From: Spodoptera frugiperda | Lineage: Eukaryota; Arthropoda; Insecta; Lepidoptera; Noctuidae | Length of the DNA stretch: 64,000 bases | Direction of reading: 5' to 3' | Assembly: GCF_023101765.2 (NCBI RefSeq) | Contig: NC_064230.1 | Coordinates: 5,270,001-5,334,000, forward strand | Shown here: positions 22,401 through 37,400 of the stretch, piece after piece | Numbering within the stretch: position 1 is the stretch's first letter | How the letters are laid out: the number at the start of each line of letters is the position of its first letter | The notes under the pieces: generated by a model | Database searches by the model: none | What the model was told of the DNA's origin: nothing | Seen by the model: the letters and a program-made list of their open reading frames with translations, nothing else | Translations under genes and position numbers: made by a program

Positions 22401-25400
22401 ATTATCATTACCTAATTGACGGACTCAATTTTTAATTTTCATACCCCGTCATGATCCCTATTAAGTCTTTGACTGCCAATAGAAAACTGTTGAAGGCAAA
22501 TCCTCCGCTAACGTCGGTCACCGGTGACCACCACGGCGTTCAATTTGTTAAACATTGTCCTATCCAATAAAAAATACTCAGAATAAGGACAGGAAGATTG
22601 TGATTATACAACAATGTGTAATGTGTATCTATTAAGACAGTGTAGTGTGTGTTATGATGATGTTAGGAATGCGGCAGTGGCAAGGTTGTCACTAATTCAG
22701 GAAAACCTGAATTACCCATGTCTTGAAGTCTAGATGCTAGATGTTTTGTTGGTAGAGTAGTCGTTAAACTATCTGTACAGTACTCTCAACGGATCTTGGC
22801 AGGTCTGAACTACGTGCAGAAGGCTGCGCAATAAGTCTTTTTTAGAACCAAATGGTGGCATGAGGCGAGGTGCGGGGGGCGGCGATCTAGGCTAGAGATT
22901 GACCATTTCTAAATACAATTGACCCTTTACACTTATTGCGCAGCCTTCTGCACGTAGTTCAGACCTGCCAAGATCCGTTGAGAGTACTGTAGTTTAGAGC
23001 AAGGGGTTTCGATTCCCAAAGGGGAATTGGGCTGCTGTCTTTTTGCGAAGTAGTCATGGTAGCTAAGGAGGAGGCGGGGCGCGTGAGGGAACGATACTTC
23101 TCACGCCCCAGTCGCGAAACGATCTCCGGTTACCGCAAGTGCGAGGATGGTTTGCCAGTATCAGAGGGCTTAGTACGAGTTTGTTTTTTGTTTAACGCGA
23201 TTACGCGATTAACTAGTAAAGATTGACACTCCGATTGAGTTACAATTATTAAGAGTCTGACACTTCTTCTCGCCTTATCAAAGGAAGAAATTACCGGATG
23301 ATTTCCCCTCTCAAAAAAGGTTCCTATTTGTCCAATCAATGTAGCTATCAAAACATTGAATGCTCAATAGTTCAACACATTATGTACAGGACAAATAAGA
23401 CCTAAGGCTAAGACATTGGATGATTTGACCCCTTCAAAAAAAAGTATTGGTGCCACATGTGCAATGTGTGTTGAACAGATGAAAACCAGGAAAAACCGCG
23501 GTGCAGTGCTAATATGTATAAGAAAAAAAAAAAACAACTTAATGATCTCATTTAACTTAGTCATTCGTTGACTTCCTTTATCCTAAAACATATATTTTAG
23601 TCATACACTCTGACATCATTATGGATTCTAGCTATATTTATAAAAATCACATGTCCATTATAATCATCAGAGTCATGCTTCGGCACTAATGGGCTGGCGC
23701 GACCGAAGTGATACCACGGCCGAGCAGAAAACCGACGTGAAACAATGCTTGCGTTGTGTTTCGTGTTGTGTGATTGAGATTACCGGGGGTCCAATTACTC
23801 CCAATCTTCCCAATCCCTTTCCCAATCTTCCCAATCCCCGAATGCCTAACAACCCTTAAATTCCAAACTCCTAAAAGGCCGGTAACGCACTTGTAACGTT
23901 TTTGGTATTTCAAGTAATATTAATAAACCGGTAAACAAGACGGATCATTTGATGGTAAGCAATCGCCGCCGCCCATGGACATTTGAAATACCCAGAGGCG
24001 TTACAAGTGCGTTGCCGGCTTTTTTGGGGTTTTAGGAATTTAAGGGTTGTTGGAGAATCGGGGATTGGGAAGGGTGTTAATTGGGCCTACGGTAAACCGC
24101 ATTCACGCAACGACACACAACGTAAGCGTTGTTTCACGTCAATTTTCTGTGAGGTCGTCACTCCGGTCGAGTCGGCCCATTCGTGCCTTAGGTATTTTAG
24201 TATGTCTTACGATAGTTATTACAAAGGTATGGTCTTGTATAGTATTGTGTAGCCGTATATATATGTTGCGAAGTATATAACTAATAGCGCTTCAGTGTAA
24301 TATTTCAGAAGTCAGCATTGACAATGTAAACAGTGCAAGACTTGCAAAAAGTTTCTTTATTATGGTTGTATACTGATATGGACATGTACTTAACTGGTAA
24401 AGTGGTAATATGAAACTTAAATATTATCTTACTAACAAGTGTGAAAGTTTATATTTGTCTGTATGTTAACCACGTTCTAAACGACTAAAGGGAAGGAAGA
24501 TGAAATTTGGAATAGAGGGTTTAGGATGAGTTTGTTTTACGTTTCCTAGTTATTCCTAGTTATTTATTAGTTTCTTAATTCATTGTTCACATAACATCAA
24601 CAGCCTATAAGTAGCTACTGCTGAATGTATACCCACTTTTCACCATTTGTGTTATAATCTAAGTGCCATGTATGTGCCATGTAAGTGTCATGTTCTGTGA
24701 CTCCCCTGGTGTTGCGGGTGTCCATGGGCGGCGCTAATCGCTTACTATCAAGTGACTCGTCTGATGGTTTGCCACCTATTCCATAAAAAAAAATTTAACA
24801 GGGGGTGAGCCATATTCCGGACACATTTCTAGACTCCGTGCTACTAGTTACTACTGAGCAATTTTCTAAGAAAAAAGCACAGCAAACCTACCCCGAGACT
24901 CCTTGCATAGCAGTCCGCACTTGCAAGCACTCGACCAACGGAACAGTCAAACTTGCATTGTTTTATGTGAAACATATACATAATATACCAACGCTATGTA
25001 CTGAGATGTCTCGTCAATCAACGATTGGATTTATTTTAGACGTAGATCGCTTACGTATTATAAGAGTGTCGAACGCAATGGGCAATGGCCGATGCATTGT
25101 ATATGTATATTTGGATGTTGTTTTTTATATGTATGTTGGTACTTACATTGTTTTTGTTATGTTACATACATAGGTACTTTGTCATGAGATTCAAGTCCTT
25201 TAATCACAGTCAATATAATTATTAAAAGTAGTAATAGTTCGGTAGCTTTTTTTTTTGACGAGGGAAAATCATCCAATGACTTCTTTCGTCTTGGGCGAGG
25301 CGAGAGGGAGTGTCAGACTCTTACTGACTAAAAACCACCCCGTTCCTTCTCCTGCTTTGAGCCGGAGCCCGGGTAACCTTTTACGTTGTCCGCAGCTCCG

Positions 25401-28400
25401 GTAGTTCCGTAGCCTGCAGTCAGGCAATCAAGCAGTATTTATCCCCCATGCCTCTAACCATAAGTATAGGGCGTGTCTATCCGGAGCAGCTGACTGCCCA
25501 GTGGGTTACCAGAATTCCCCTTCGAAAAGTACCTAGTTGTGGTTTTTAGTCAGTAAAAGTCTGACACTCCTCGCCTCCCCCAAAGCGGGAAAAGTCATAG
25601 GATTATTTTCCCGTCTCAAAAAAGGTGGTTTTCTATATAGAGAGTAAAAAACTCAATGTTTGGTGATGACTCTGACGATAAAATTATCAAAATTCACGTC
25701 AACCCCTTATACCTATGTACCTAATTTAGTTTTCTACTCTACTAGTCTAGATCAGGGTTAAATTGCATTTGGTTCATAATACTGGTTTTCATACAAAGCT
25801 TCGAATATCGTCGCGTCTTTCACCAAAAATGTGGCAGTTATGAGGTTCTTCCTTTTGCTGGTTGTAGAGGTCTGATAAACGCCGAATGCGCTCTCGTTTC
25901 GTTTTCGTTGAACGTAAAGCAAACTCGTACTAAGGGAACGGTTAGAATTAATTCGATGTTGAATTATAATTCACGTTGCCAGAACAATTTTTTGGCAAGT
26001 GTGTCGACTCGACTTGTGTTTTTTTTTTTTATAAAGAAGCTGAACTATGGCTTTAAATAAAATCAGCCTATACGTGTTTTTTTCTTGTTCTGCTTGTAGT
26101 ATACGACGAATCCGGAGCTGCGGACTACCTCGCGGGTTTACCGGGCTCCGGTTCGAAAAGCAGGAGTAGGAACGGGGTGGTTTTTAGTTAGTAAGAGTCT
26201 GACACTCCCTCTCGCCTCACCTAAGGCGAGAGAAGTCATTGGATGATTTCCGCCCGTCAAAAAAAAAAAAGTAACTATACGACGAATAAATTGATGAACA
26301 CATGGTTTTTGTTTCATAACTGTGTAGTCTCTTGATAGGCTAAACGCACTTCACTTGATTTACACACAACACACACACAACGTCACGCCTTTTATCCCCG
26401 AAAGGGTAGGCAGAGGTGCACATTACGGCACGTAATGCCGCTATGCAATGTACACCCACTTTTCACCATTTGTGTTATAAGTCCCATGTAATAGGGGGTG
26501 AGCCTATTACCATATCCCGGGCACAATTCCAGACTCCGTGCTACTACCGAGATTTTTTTCGTAAATCCGAAAAAAGCCCAATAATACTTTGCCCGACCCG
26601 GGAATCGAACCCGAGACCCCTTGTTCGGCAGTCGCACTTGCAACCACTCGACCAACGAGGCAGTCTTGATTTACTTAAATGAAATTATTTGCTAGAAACC
26701 GGGCAGTAGCGCTCTCTGATAAACCTGAACCTTTAAGATTGCTATCTTCAACTCTCCTGCCAATCATATAGACCATTGTCCTAGGTAGATAAACTACAGA
26801 GCATCACCTATTAGCTATAATTCTTTTTTTGAGGGGGGACTTCTTTGGTGAGGCGAAAGGAGTGTCAGAATCTAACTGACAAAATATCACCCCGTTCCTA
26901 ATTTTGCTCTACGAGCCGTAGCCCATGGAATCCGTTAGGTCTTCCGCGGCTCCGTATCAGACATCAGCCCTACCAGGTCCCATCTATGGTGGTGTGATGG
27001 CTTTTTGAACGCGGGTCTGGTTCTGGTCGTGCAGCAAGCTATCCTTGTTCACCGTCCGCATACTCGTGCACCTACTACAATCCTACCTCTTTCGCTTCCA
27101 TCACATTCATACATCTGCTCATATAGGTAATCATGACATACAATTTATATCAATATTATATGTTGTTTATACTATATTCATTCATAAACAAGATCATTAT
27201 AATCAATAAATAACATATTTTATTATGTTTTATCGTTCTTATCGATATAAAATTAGATTGTAGTTAGTATATCGGATTGACAATTTTAGATGTCTATTTT
27301 TTAAAGTTATATTTTTGATATAATATTATTAAATGTAGGTTATTGAGAGGTTTAATGATTAATGATGGGATGATTAAGTGGGGAAGCGGTGGTGTGAAGA
27401 TTTTATCGATATTTTTATGGAGAAGACTGGGCCTCCTGTAATCTCACTCTGTTAGTAGGTAGTCTCTTACAATAAGTGTAGGAGAGACATGGTTCGGCAC
27501 GAACTGGCTGGCTCGACCGGCGTGATACCACGGGTTTACAGAAAACCAGCGTGAAACAACGATTGCGTTGTGTTTCATCATGTAAGTGAGTTTACCGGAA
27601 GCCCAATCGTCCCTCCCTTATTACTAGTTCTCAAATTGACTGAACTATTGTCGCGGTGGTTCGATTCCCGCAACGAGCAGCTCTTTGCGATCCACAAATT
27701 GTTGTTTCGGGTTTGGGTGTCATGTGTATGTGAAATTGTATGTTTGGAAATGCATCCATGCACACGACACTTTAAAAAAATACTCCTCTCCGTCCACAGA
27801 CCCGCATCGTACGCATCGCACGCAACGGATTTTAGTTTGTCTTGTATAGAAACTAGATACGCATACGCATCGTACGCACCGCATCATCAGCAATGCCTAC
27901 ATGCGATGCGTACTGCTGACGTCATACTGAATGCGTACGATGCGGGCCTGTGGACGCTTACCTGAAAATCCACAATCTTTAGTCCAATTCCCTTGTCGTG
28001 TTTGAGAACAATCACTATGGCCTGTGTCCGTTCCGTGCCAAGTGGACGATTGACTGTGGAAACAAAAACATTGGAAAATACCGGGTTTGTATCATATCTC
28101 TATTTTTAGATTTACATTATGAGATTCTGCCTTCTTGCTTTTGTACGTGCGTTCTGGTGTTTCTTCGCTTTAATTTTGGGATTTTTTACACTCAGACCCA
28201 GAACAACGGGAGTTTAACTGCCACACTCAGAGTCATTTAATGGTTACTTAAGCCAGTCCTTAGCAACTATCGTTACTAAAGAATAGTTTATGTTTATGCG
28301 GACTGCCGCACTCAGAGACATTTAATGATTACTTAGTGTGGGAAAGCTACAGAAAACTGACGTGAAACAACGCTTGCTTTGTGTTTCGTTGTGTGAGCAA

Positions 28401-31400
28401 GGTTACCAGAGGCCCAACTACCCCCTTTCTGCTGGCTGCTAAACATATATTGCCTTTGCCATAAAAAAACAAGATCAAATCGTAAAAAAAATACCAACAA
28501 GAAAATTGATAATTATAATAACGCTTACTTCACTCGATCCAGTATTAGACGGCCTAATACGAATTTGTTTTACGTTTAACACGATCGAAACATTACGGTG
28601 TTCGGCTATCTGATTGGTTGGTTCATTCGACCCGACCGAATCAGTACGAAACGAGAGCGCGTTCGGCGCTCTGATTGGCCGGCTCGAATAAATGATTTCC
28701 CGTTTCGATTTCGTTAAACGTAAAGCAAACTCGTACTAACAGTATAGTACTCGACACTCCTTACTCAGCAGTTTAGGAAAGAGGATACTTTGTTTACAGT
28801 GATAGTAAACACATAGTAGGTAGTAATATTTGTAGCATAAATACCTATCTAATAAAACTCGCGTGACTCGATAACGCAGTTACATTGCTTGAACTGAACA
28901 CTACATAGTATAAAACAAAGTCGCTTTCTCTCTCCCTATGTCCCTTTGTATGCTTAAATCTACATTTTTTACAATTTAAAACTATGCAACGGATTTTGAT
29001 GCGGTTATTTTTAATAGATATAGTGATTCAAGAGGAATGGTTATATGTATAATACGTGCGTATCACCATTGCTCCCATGCGAAGCTGGGGCGGGACACTA
29101 GTCACTACGTAGTGTAAAACAAAGTCGCTTCCTCTGTCCCTATGTCCCTTTGTACGCTTAAATCTTTAAAACTACGCAACGGATTTTGATGCGGTTTTTT
29201 TAATAAATAGAGTGATTCAAGAGGAAGGTTTATATGTATAATACATGTATAATAAATATATCATTATTTCCCCCATGCGAAGCTGGGGCGGGTCGCTAGT
29301 AACATATAATAATATTAATTTACAAAATATTACCTATCTGTATATAATATGTGTCAATGTCATTAATGTAAACTGATATTTATCAGGTATGTAGTTTTCA
29401 TCACTGAAATATTTTTTATCTATTTCTCCGATTGTATAGTTTTTTCAAGGTTTCAATAGTTTTAAGTGTAGGAGAGCTATGTTTTGACACAAATGGGCCG
29501 GCTCGATCGGAGTTATACCACGGCCTTACAAAAATCCGACTTGAAACAACGCTTGCGTTGTGTGAATGAGGTTACTGGAGGTCCAATTACCCCATTTCCA
29601 ATCTTCCCAACTATTTAATTACTAACCCCCAAAAGGCCAGCATCGCATTTGTCGCCTTTGGTGTTTTGGGTGTCCATGGGCGGCGGCGATTGCTTACCAT
29701 CAAGTGATCCGCTTGCTCATTTACCTGCTTATACCACATATAATGTGCATCTCTGCCGATCCCTATGGGGATAAAAGGCGTGACTATAATGAGTGTATCA
29801 TTAAAAAAAAAAACCATAATATTGAATGTTACATGTCCCCAACCCATTACAATTATCATCTAATGACAACAATAACGTGTAGCTTCCTAGAAATAAATGT
29901 CACGACGCTGATTAATTGGAACGGAGAACGCGGTTGTGGGGGGAGGGGGGGCAATAAATGAATGGCATGATCTAAAGTAATTAGTTACCTACATATGATG
30001 TTAGCAAGAAAAGAGTGGAGTTCTTTTTCTTTAATGCACCGGCATCGCATTTGACGACTGCTTTGGGGTTGCGAATGCCTCTTCTTCTATAAACTAGCGT
30101 TTTTAACCGATTTTCAAAAATGGGAGGTTCTCAGTTTGATCTGTACTATATGTTATGTTTGTGCGTGATTTTTTTTTTTAATTTAACCGATTTGTCTTGG
30201 TTTTCAAATTATATACTTATAATTAGAAATTATAAGTTTGAAATCGCACACCCCTATTGAGCAAGCTTGGTGATTAAATGCTTAAACCTTATCCTTAGGA
30301 GGCGCCTTTGGTTAGCAGTGACCACTTACAGGCTGTTGATGTGTGATTGTATGTGCAAGAGGGTTTGCCATAATCTCGTCGTAATGATTACAGTTTAAAA
30401 GGTTCAGATTTATCAGAGAACAGAACTGCTCGGTGTTTGTCAAATATGTAATCTTTTTGTCGGTATTTTATACTATCCAGGATTTTAAGGGATATTGAGG
30501 TATTAGGGATTGGGAAGGCAGGTAACTGGGCCTCCGGTAACCCCACTTAGACAACGAAACACAACGTAAGTGTTGTTTCACGTCGGTTTTCGTTGAGCCG
30601 TGGTATCACTTCGGTCAAGCCGGCCCATTCGTGCCGAAGCATGGCTCTCCTACGCTTAAAATATAGCAGCAAGTATATGTAATGTAGTATGTTAGTAACG
30701 CATTTTGTAATAGGTGTAATTAGTAATTCGCTTGTATGATGTCAACTGATGTATGATCTAAAGTACTTGTATGATTTATGTAGTCCTACACTTCTACATT
30801 TGTAATATAGATCATTATGAAGAGGATTAAGAAGGGACACTATCACATGAATAGGGTAGATGACTAATTTTCATTTTAATGTCCATCTTTTAGATTTTTC
30901 TAAACACGTATTTTTTATTTTCTTACGGATACAAATACTTTCGAAGACATATTGATTTGAAATATCGCGTGACGTCACTTCTTGGTACGTTTTGTACGTA
31001 GAAATAACGTATTTGCTTCCATTAACACGCAACGTGGGACCACGATTAAAAATTAAATATTAGAGTATTCACAGTGATCTGGAGCTGCGGATTACTTAGT
31101 GGGTTTACCGGGGCTCCGGCTCGAAGAGCAGGAGTAGGAACGGGGTGGTGTTTAGTCAGTAAGAGTCTGACACTCCCTCTCGCTTCGCCCAAGGCGTGAG
31201 AAGTCATTGGATGATTTCCCCCCTGATGAAAAAGGGTATTCGCCATTCCTTAAATCATCTTTAGAGAGGCTTAAGAGTAAAATACCTCGCCTGTGTTCCC
31301 TGAAGGGTTTAATTTGCGTGTCTTCAAACCTTGAGCGAATAGGTTACTTATCAGGACCGATTTGGCTAATTTTGGTCTTGAATTATTTGTGAAGGTACCT

Positions 31401-34400
31401 AATAGGTAAGTAGTCCAGGGTCTAAAAAGTGAGAAAGATGTGTTTGAGGCGGTACAGAGTTTACCGGGCCACTTATTTTCTAATAAGAAAAACCAAAAGT
31501 GTACCTTCTGTCGTTATCTATATTTTGTGTCTGTGCGCGTGAGTGATTGGCTATCTCTATACGTGTGTGCGTGACGTGGACAGTAGACGGCGCGGCGTCG
31601 GCGCAACTATACGCGATATTTTTTTTGTTAATTTCCATCATTTATCTTTTTTAATTATCCTTTTGTTTTTCAATGCGTGAGGCGAGTGGAGATTTCCGTG
31701 AGGTGGAGTATTATAAATACGTGTGACGTACTGTATGTACTACTTAGATATGCCTAAACAACTGTTGGTCAAATTTATGCAATTTGCCTCACAGAAAACC
31801 GACGTGAAACAACGCTTGCGTTGTGTTTCATTGTGTGAGTGAGGTGCGCCCCTACCCAATTATCCCGATCCCCGATTCCCCCAACAACCCTTAAATTCCT
31901 AACCCCCAAAGGGCCGGCAACGCACTTATAACGCCTCTGGTGTTTCGGATATCAATGGGCGGCGGCGATTGCTTAACATTAGGTGATACGTCTGATCGTT
32001 TACTGGCTTATACCAAAACAAATTCAGATTGGGAAGGGGATTTGGGCCTATACCTATATTTATCGCTCTTTCACACAAAAACTACAAAACTGATTTTAAT
32101 TAAAACATAGCAAAGAGATAGGTTTGAAATAACACATACTCGTATACTTCTCGTCTATATAAAAATCAGAAGCCAGTGTAAAAATATTTCTTTTTAAAAC
32201 ATTATCCCTAATGCCTAGCCTTGCCGAAATGAGGCCATTACCCCCGCGTTTGGCAAATGTTTTGGCTGTGGAGATGGCAACCTATGATCTGATAGTAAGC
32301 CGTTCAGAGATCTGATGCAATCGTTTCAAACGAGCCGTGGTATCTAGCATCTTAGTAATATTTTAAGTGTGAAAATTTATTACTTTACATCGTTACGCCT
32401 TTAATCCTCGAAGATATAGGCGGATGTGCACATAATGTACACCCACTTTTCACTATTAATATTGTAAGTTCCATGTAATAGTTGGTGAGCCCTATTCCCA
32501 TATACAGGGTTTTTATAGGGAAAAATGTTTAGTAGATTAAGTCTTTGACTGCCAATAGAAAACTGTTGAAGACAAATCCTCCGCTAACGTCGGTCACCGG
32601 TGACCACCACGGCGTTCAATGTGTTAAATACTTTTATTTGCGGTGCCCAATAGATCCCATAGTTGGGACATATTACTGTATTAAAATTGTAGACAACACT
32701 GGACACTATGGATGCATTAAAGTGATTTAATTTGATTTGAATTTTGTGAGTGAATTTGTAAGTTAATAACATAAATAAATAAATCTCTTTGCGTTGGGGT
32801 TAAAAACGGTTGAAAGGAACGGGATGAAATTTGAAACAGGGGTAGATTATGGACTGCAATAGTTAACACAGGCTACTTTGTATCCCACGGAAACGCATTT
32901 GGAGCTGCGGTCTACCTAGCGGGTTGACCGGGTCTACGACTCGAAAAGCAGGAGTAGGAACGGGGTGGTTTTTAATAAGACTCCCTCTCGCCTCGCCCAA
33001 AACGAGGGAAGTCATTGGATGACTTTCCCTTTAAAAAAAATCCCATGGAAAAGTGAATGATCCCACTGGTAGAAGCCAGTATATGTATTTTACGTTGTAA
33101 TTGTATTTTACTGTGTTAAAATGCTGTCACTATGTGAGTTATTACTCGCATTAGTATGTGGTTAATTTATAGAGTACAATTGTAGTTCATTTGTAGTTGG
33201 TAAATTATTACGACCGCGGCGCGAGTTGAAGTAGTTATGTACATCTAACTTTGTATTTTTACAATAACTTATAATAGGACTAACTATTATTTATTATGTT
33301 ATCGGCTTACTCACGTAACTGTTTGACGAGGAACTCGACTAGTTTCAAGCCATGCTAGAGGCTCATATTCATGAGCAGCACAACTGCGAGAGTTACCGGG
33401 ATTCTAGAGCTCAAAACAGGAGTTGCAACGGGGTGGTGTTTAGTCTGTAAGAGTCTGACACTCCTTCTCGCTCCACCCACATTTTATTTTTTGTTTATTT
33501 TTTTTATTTTATTTCATGTCGCGTGTACTGTTTGTGCCTGGTGTTGATGTACCAAATAAATGTTTTTTCTTTCTTATGGAACCTTTAAAAACCCCAAATC
33601 ATTATTACAATAACTAACCTACACCCTTCTTATTATTCATTTCTCTATTTATTTAACCGCCCAAATTGAACCCTTATATTCTTCCCAAGAGCACATTAAC
33701 TCGCCAAACTTCAACCGAATCCGTCTACCCGTACTCCTGATTTTCGAGCCGGAGCCCCGGTAAGCCCGCTAGATAGTCTGCAGCCCCGGAATGCGGTCTA
33801 CGATGGAGCACACTTGCATATAAGCAACCTATTCACACGAAACTCCTAGATTATTTTTCTGGATAGTCTCCGGTAAAGATCAAGATTACACTCCATGTAG
33901 AATTCATTTACTACAAAACTGCCCCTTTGGTCTGATTGAGATTCACAATATCTTTTTCTTTGTGCTATAAATCAAAAGACTGAAGACACATCACCTGACG
34001 CTAAATGATAAGCACCGCCTATGGACACCTTGAAGGTCATATAAACATATACACAGGTTCGTAAACAGAATGAGACGTGCGACTCCCTGTCTGGCCTTCC
34101 ACAGAATAACAGCGTAATGTTATGTTCATTATTCATCGATTCACAGAAATATTTATACTTAGTGAACTATTTTAGTCTGTTAGTCATAGTTGTATGATAT
34201 TTTTAGCGTACGGGTAGACGGATTCGGTAGAAGTTTGGCGAGTTAATGTGCTATTGGGAAGAATATAAGGGTTCATTTTGCGCGGTTAAATAAGGAGGAG
34301 GAGGAGGAAAATAAACCCAATGAAGAAGTCATTCTAATAAAATCTTAGACCGCATCACCATTTTAAGCAAAATAACTGCCATCACTGTCTTATAGTCTAA

Positions 34401-37400
34401 CAAATATATTGATTTGATTAGCAAACAATGAGTTTCCATTTCTTCCATACCATTCAGACTGCACTGCAGACTGGTTGGTGCAGTGGCTAATCAATCGGCT
34501 GCCGCGCATCGTGTAGAAGGTTCGTCCCGCACGGAGCAACTCTTTGTGTGATCCACAAATTGTTGTTTCGGGTCTGTGTGTCATGTGTATGTGAATTTGT
34601 ATGTTTGTAAACGCACCCACGCCACAGGGGAAAATCCTAAAGTGGGTTAACTTTATTAAAAAACACGCATACATTGCAATAAGACAGATAACTTCCTCAA
34701 TACTCCATACACAGCTAAAATGATCGCGAATTCATTGTAATATTCCTTCGTCTGCAGTGAGTCAATACGCTCCGTCTCAAGCTCACCTGATGGCGATGTG
34801 CCATATCCCTTGCCAGATCTCTCATAACTAGCATTCATTGCTATCTTCACACCCACAAGACACGTGAGGTGTACAGAACTATACAGATAATTACCTAGTA
34901 TCCAATTTAGTGATAACTAGCTACTTCCGCGCGGTTTCACCCGCTCTGCTTGGCTCCTATTGGTCATAGCGTGATGTTTTATAGCCTATAGCCTTCCTCG
35001 ATAAATGCTCTATTCAACACAAAAATAATTATTCAAATCGGAACAGTAGTTCTGGAGATTAGCGCGTTCAAACAAACAAACCAACTCTTCAGCTTTATAG
35101 TATTAGTATAGATTTCACCAAAATTTATTGTGAAATGACTAAAAACCAACCCGGTTCCTTCTCCTACTACTAGCATACATTGCTATCTTCACACCCACCG
35201 CACGTGAGGTGTACATAACTATAGATAATTACACCAGACTCCAATTTAGTGATAATTTCCCTAAAATTTATTGAGAAATGTGGGTGTTATGGCCACTTAT
35301 GCGTACTTCTATGGGGATTAAACGGTGAATGGAATGTTTTGGTCGTGATTTTGCTTTATCTATATTATTATAACAAGTCGATTTTAAATGTATGTGTTGA
35401 CCTTCAAACCTTTAAGAAAAGCGCATACTCCTTTTTAAAAGACCGGCAACGCACCTGTGACTCCTCTGGTGTTCATAGGCGGCACTGATCGATTACCATC
35501 AGGTGACTGGTTTGCTTGTTGCCAGCTACCCCAGAAAAAAATGATGGGGTGTGCAAATTTAAAATCGATTTAGTCCATCAGTTAGGTAATGAAAAAAATA
35601 TTTTTTTCGTATAAATTAACAATGCTTAGATAAAACGAATCAAAGTCTAGAAGTGGGAGCAAAAACGTCATTTCTACGTATAAAACGTACGTAGAAGTAA
35701 CGTCACACGATATTTCAAATCAATAGATCTTCGAAAGTATTCATTTCCGTAAGAAAATAAAAAATACGTGTGTAATATTTAAAAATAATCTACAGAACGG
35801 ACATTAAAATAAAAATTAGTTAGTCATCTACCCTCTAAAATTGCACTGCCCTAATATCTCCTTTCGTGGGTGATCTCGCTCACCATCAGTTGCTCTGTTT
35901 ACTCAATGCAACAAAAAAACAAATACTTCTGTTTACCACCACCAAGATATTTTCCAGCCATAACGCCATGTTTATTTACCATAGGAGTGGAGAGCAATAA
36001 CCCTCCTTCTGGCGCAGTCGGGTAAAAACGTCATTGCTACGTATAAAATGTATTTAGCCGATTTGACGTCACTTATGTATGTCACGCGATATTTGAAATC
36101 GATACATCTTCGAAAGTAATTGTTTCCGAAAGAAAATAAAAATTCGCGTTTAATATTTTAAAATAATGTACAAGTACGGACATTAAAATTAAAATTAATC
36201 ATATACTCTATTCCAAATCACCTTGATCCCTAAAATCCCTATCTACGCAGGAAATACTAATTCCGGAGCTGCGGACTACATAGCGGGATTACCGGCTCGA
36301 AAAGCAGGAGAAGAAACGGGGTGGTTTTTAGTCAGTAAGAGTCTGACACTCCCTCTCGCCTCGTCCAAGGCGGGAGAAGTCATTGGATGATTTTCCCCCC
36401 TCAAAAAAAAAGGAGATACTAATCTCCTTTCATGGGTGATCTCAATTGCTCACCATCAGATGCTCTGTGTACTCAATGCAACAAAAAACAAATACTTCTG
36501 TTTACCACCTAGATATTTTCCAGCCATAACACCATGTTTATTTACCATCCCAGTAAAGCTTATGATTCGTGAGAAGGGGCCGGTAACCGAGTTTGGCGCT
36601 GTTCCAATAGTCTCCCGTTTAGAAGTATGAATTATGAGTATATCAACACCTTGGATAGATCTCTGGTGAATAGGTTTTTAAATGGGTTTTAATAACAGCG
36701 TGTATTAACTAGAAATCGCGGTTTATTCATGTAAATTAATGGAGAAGGTTTACTAGTTTAAAGTCACATAGGGACTCTTCATCATGAGCAGCGTGCGCAG
36801 ACGCGGCGACGTACTCGAGCTGCATGTCTTCCTCTTATAGCTACTTTGCGGCGGCGCATATTCATAGCACATCTTACTCGCACAGCTACATAGCTTAGTA
36901 TCATTGGAAAAGGTCACATAGTTTCACAGATTAGTTACATACATCTTCGTAGCATAGCTAGTATAGCCACATAGCACATCTTTGTTGGAAACTTTCACAA
37001 AACGTGTATACAAAATTTCAAGCTCAATTGGTTGAAGATTCCCGTATCAAAATTCAGCTGTAAGATTCCACTTGACACACACAACTGTGGGAGAGCCATG
37101 CTTCGGCACGAATGGGACGGCTCGACCGGAGGGATACTACGGCCTCACAGAAAACCGATGTGAAACAACGCTTGCGTTGTGTTTCGTTGTGTGAGTGAGG
37201 TTACCGGAGGCCCAATTCCCCCCTTCCCAATCTTCCCAATCCCCGATTCCCGAACAACAACCCTTAGATTCCTAACCCCCAAAAAACCTGCAACGCACTT
37301 GTAACGCCTCCGGTGTTTAAAGTGTCAATCGGCGGCGGCGATTGCTTGCCATCAGGTGATACGTCTGCTCGTTAAAAAACACATTCATAGCAAGTTAAAT

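Noticed and set aside
24805..25173. A 122-codon plus-strand frame
   Set aside because: Its first part covers a decayed SINE C, and the rest has no recognisable protein signal or splice context.
26580..26664. Possible tRNA gene on the minus strand
   Set aside because: Only the head of SINE C is tRNA-like. It continues into the SINE body and recurs in many copies, and a full cloverleaf was not evident.
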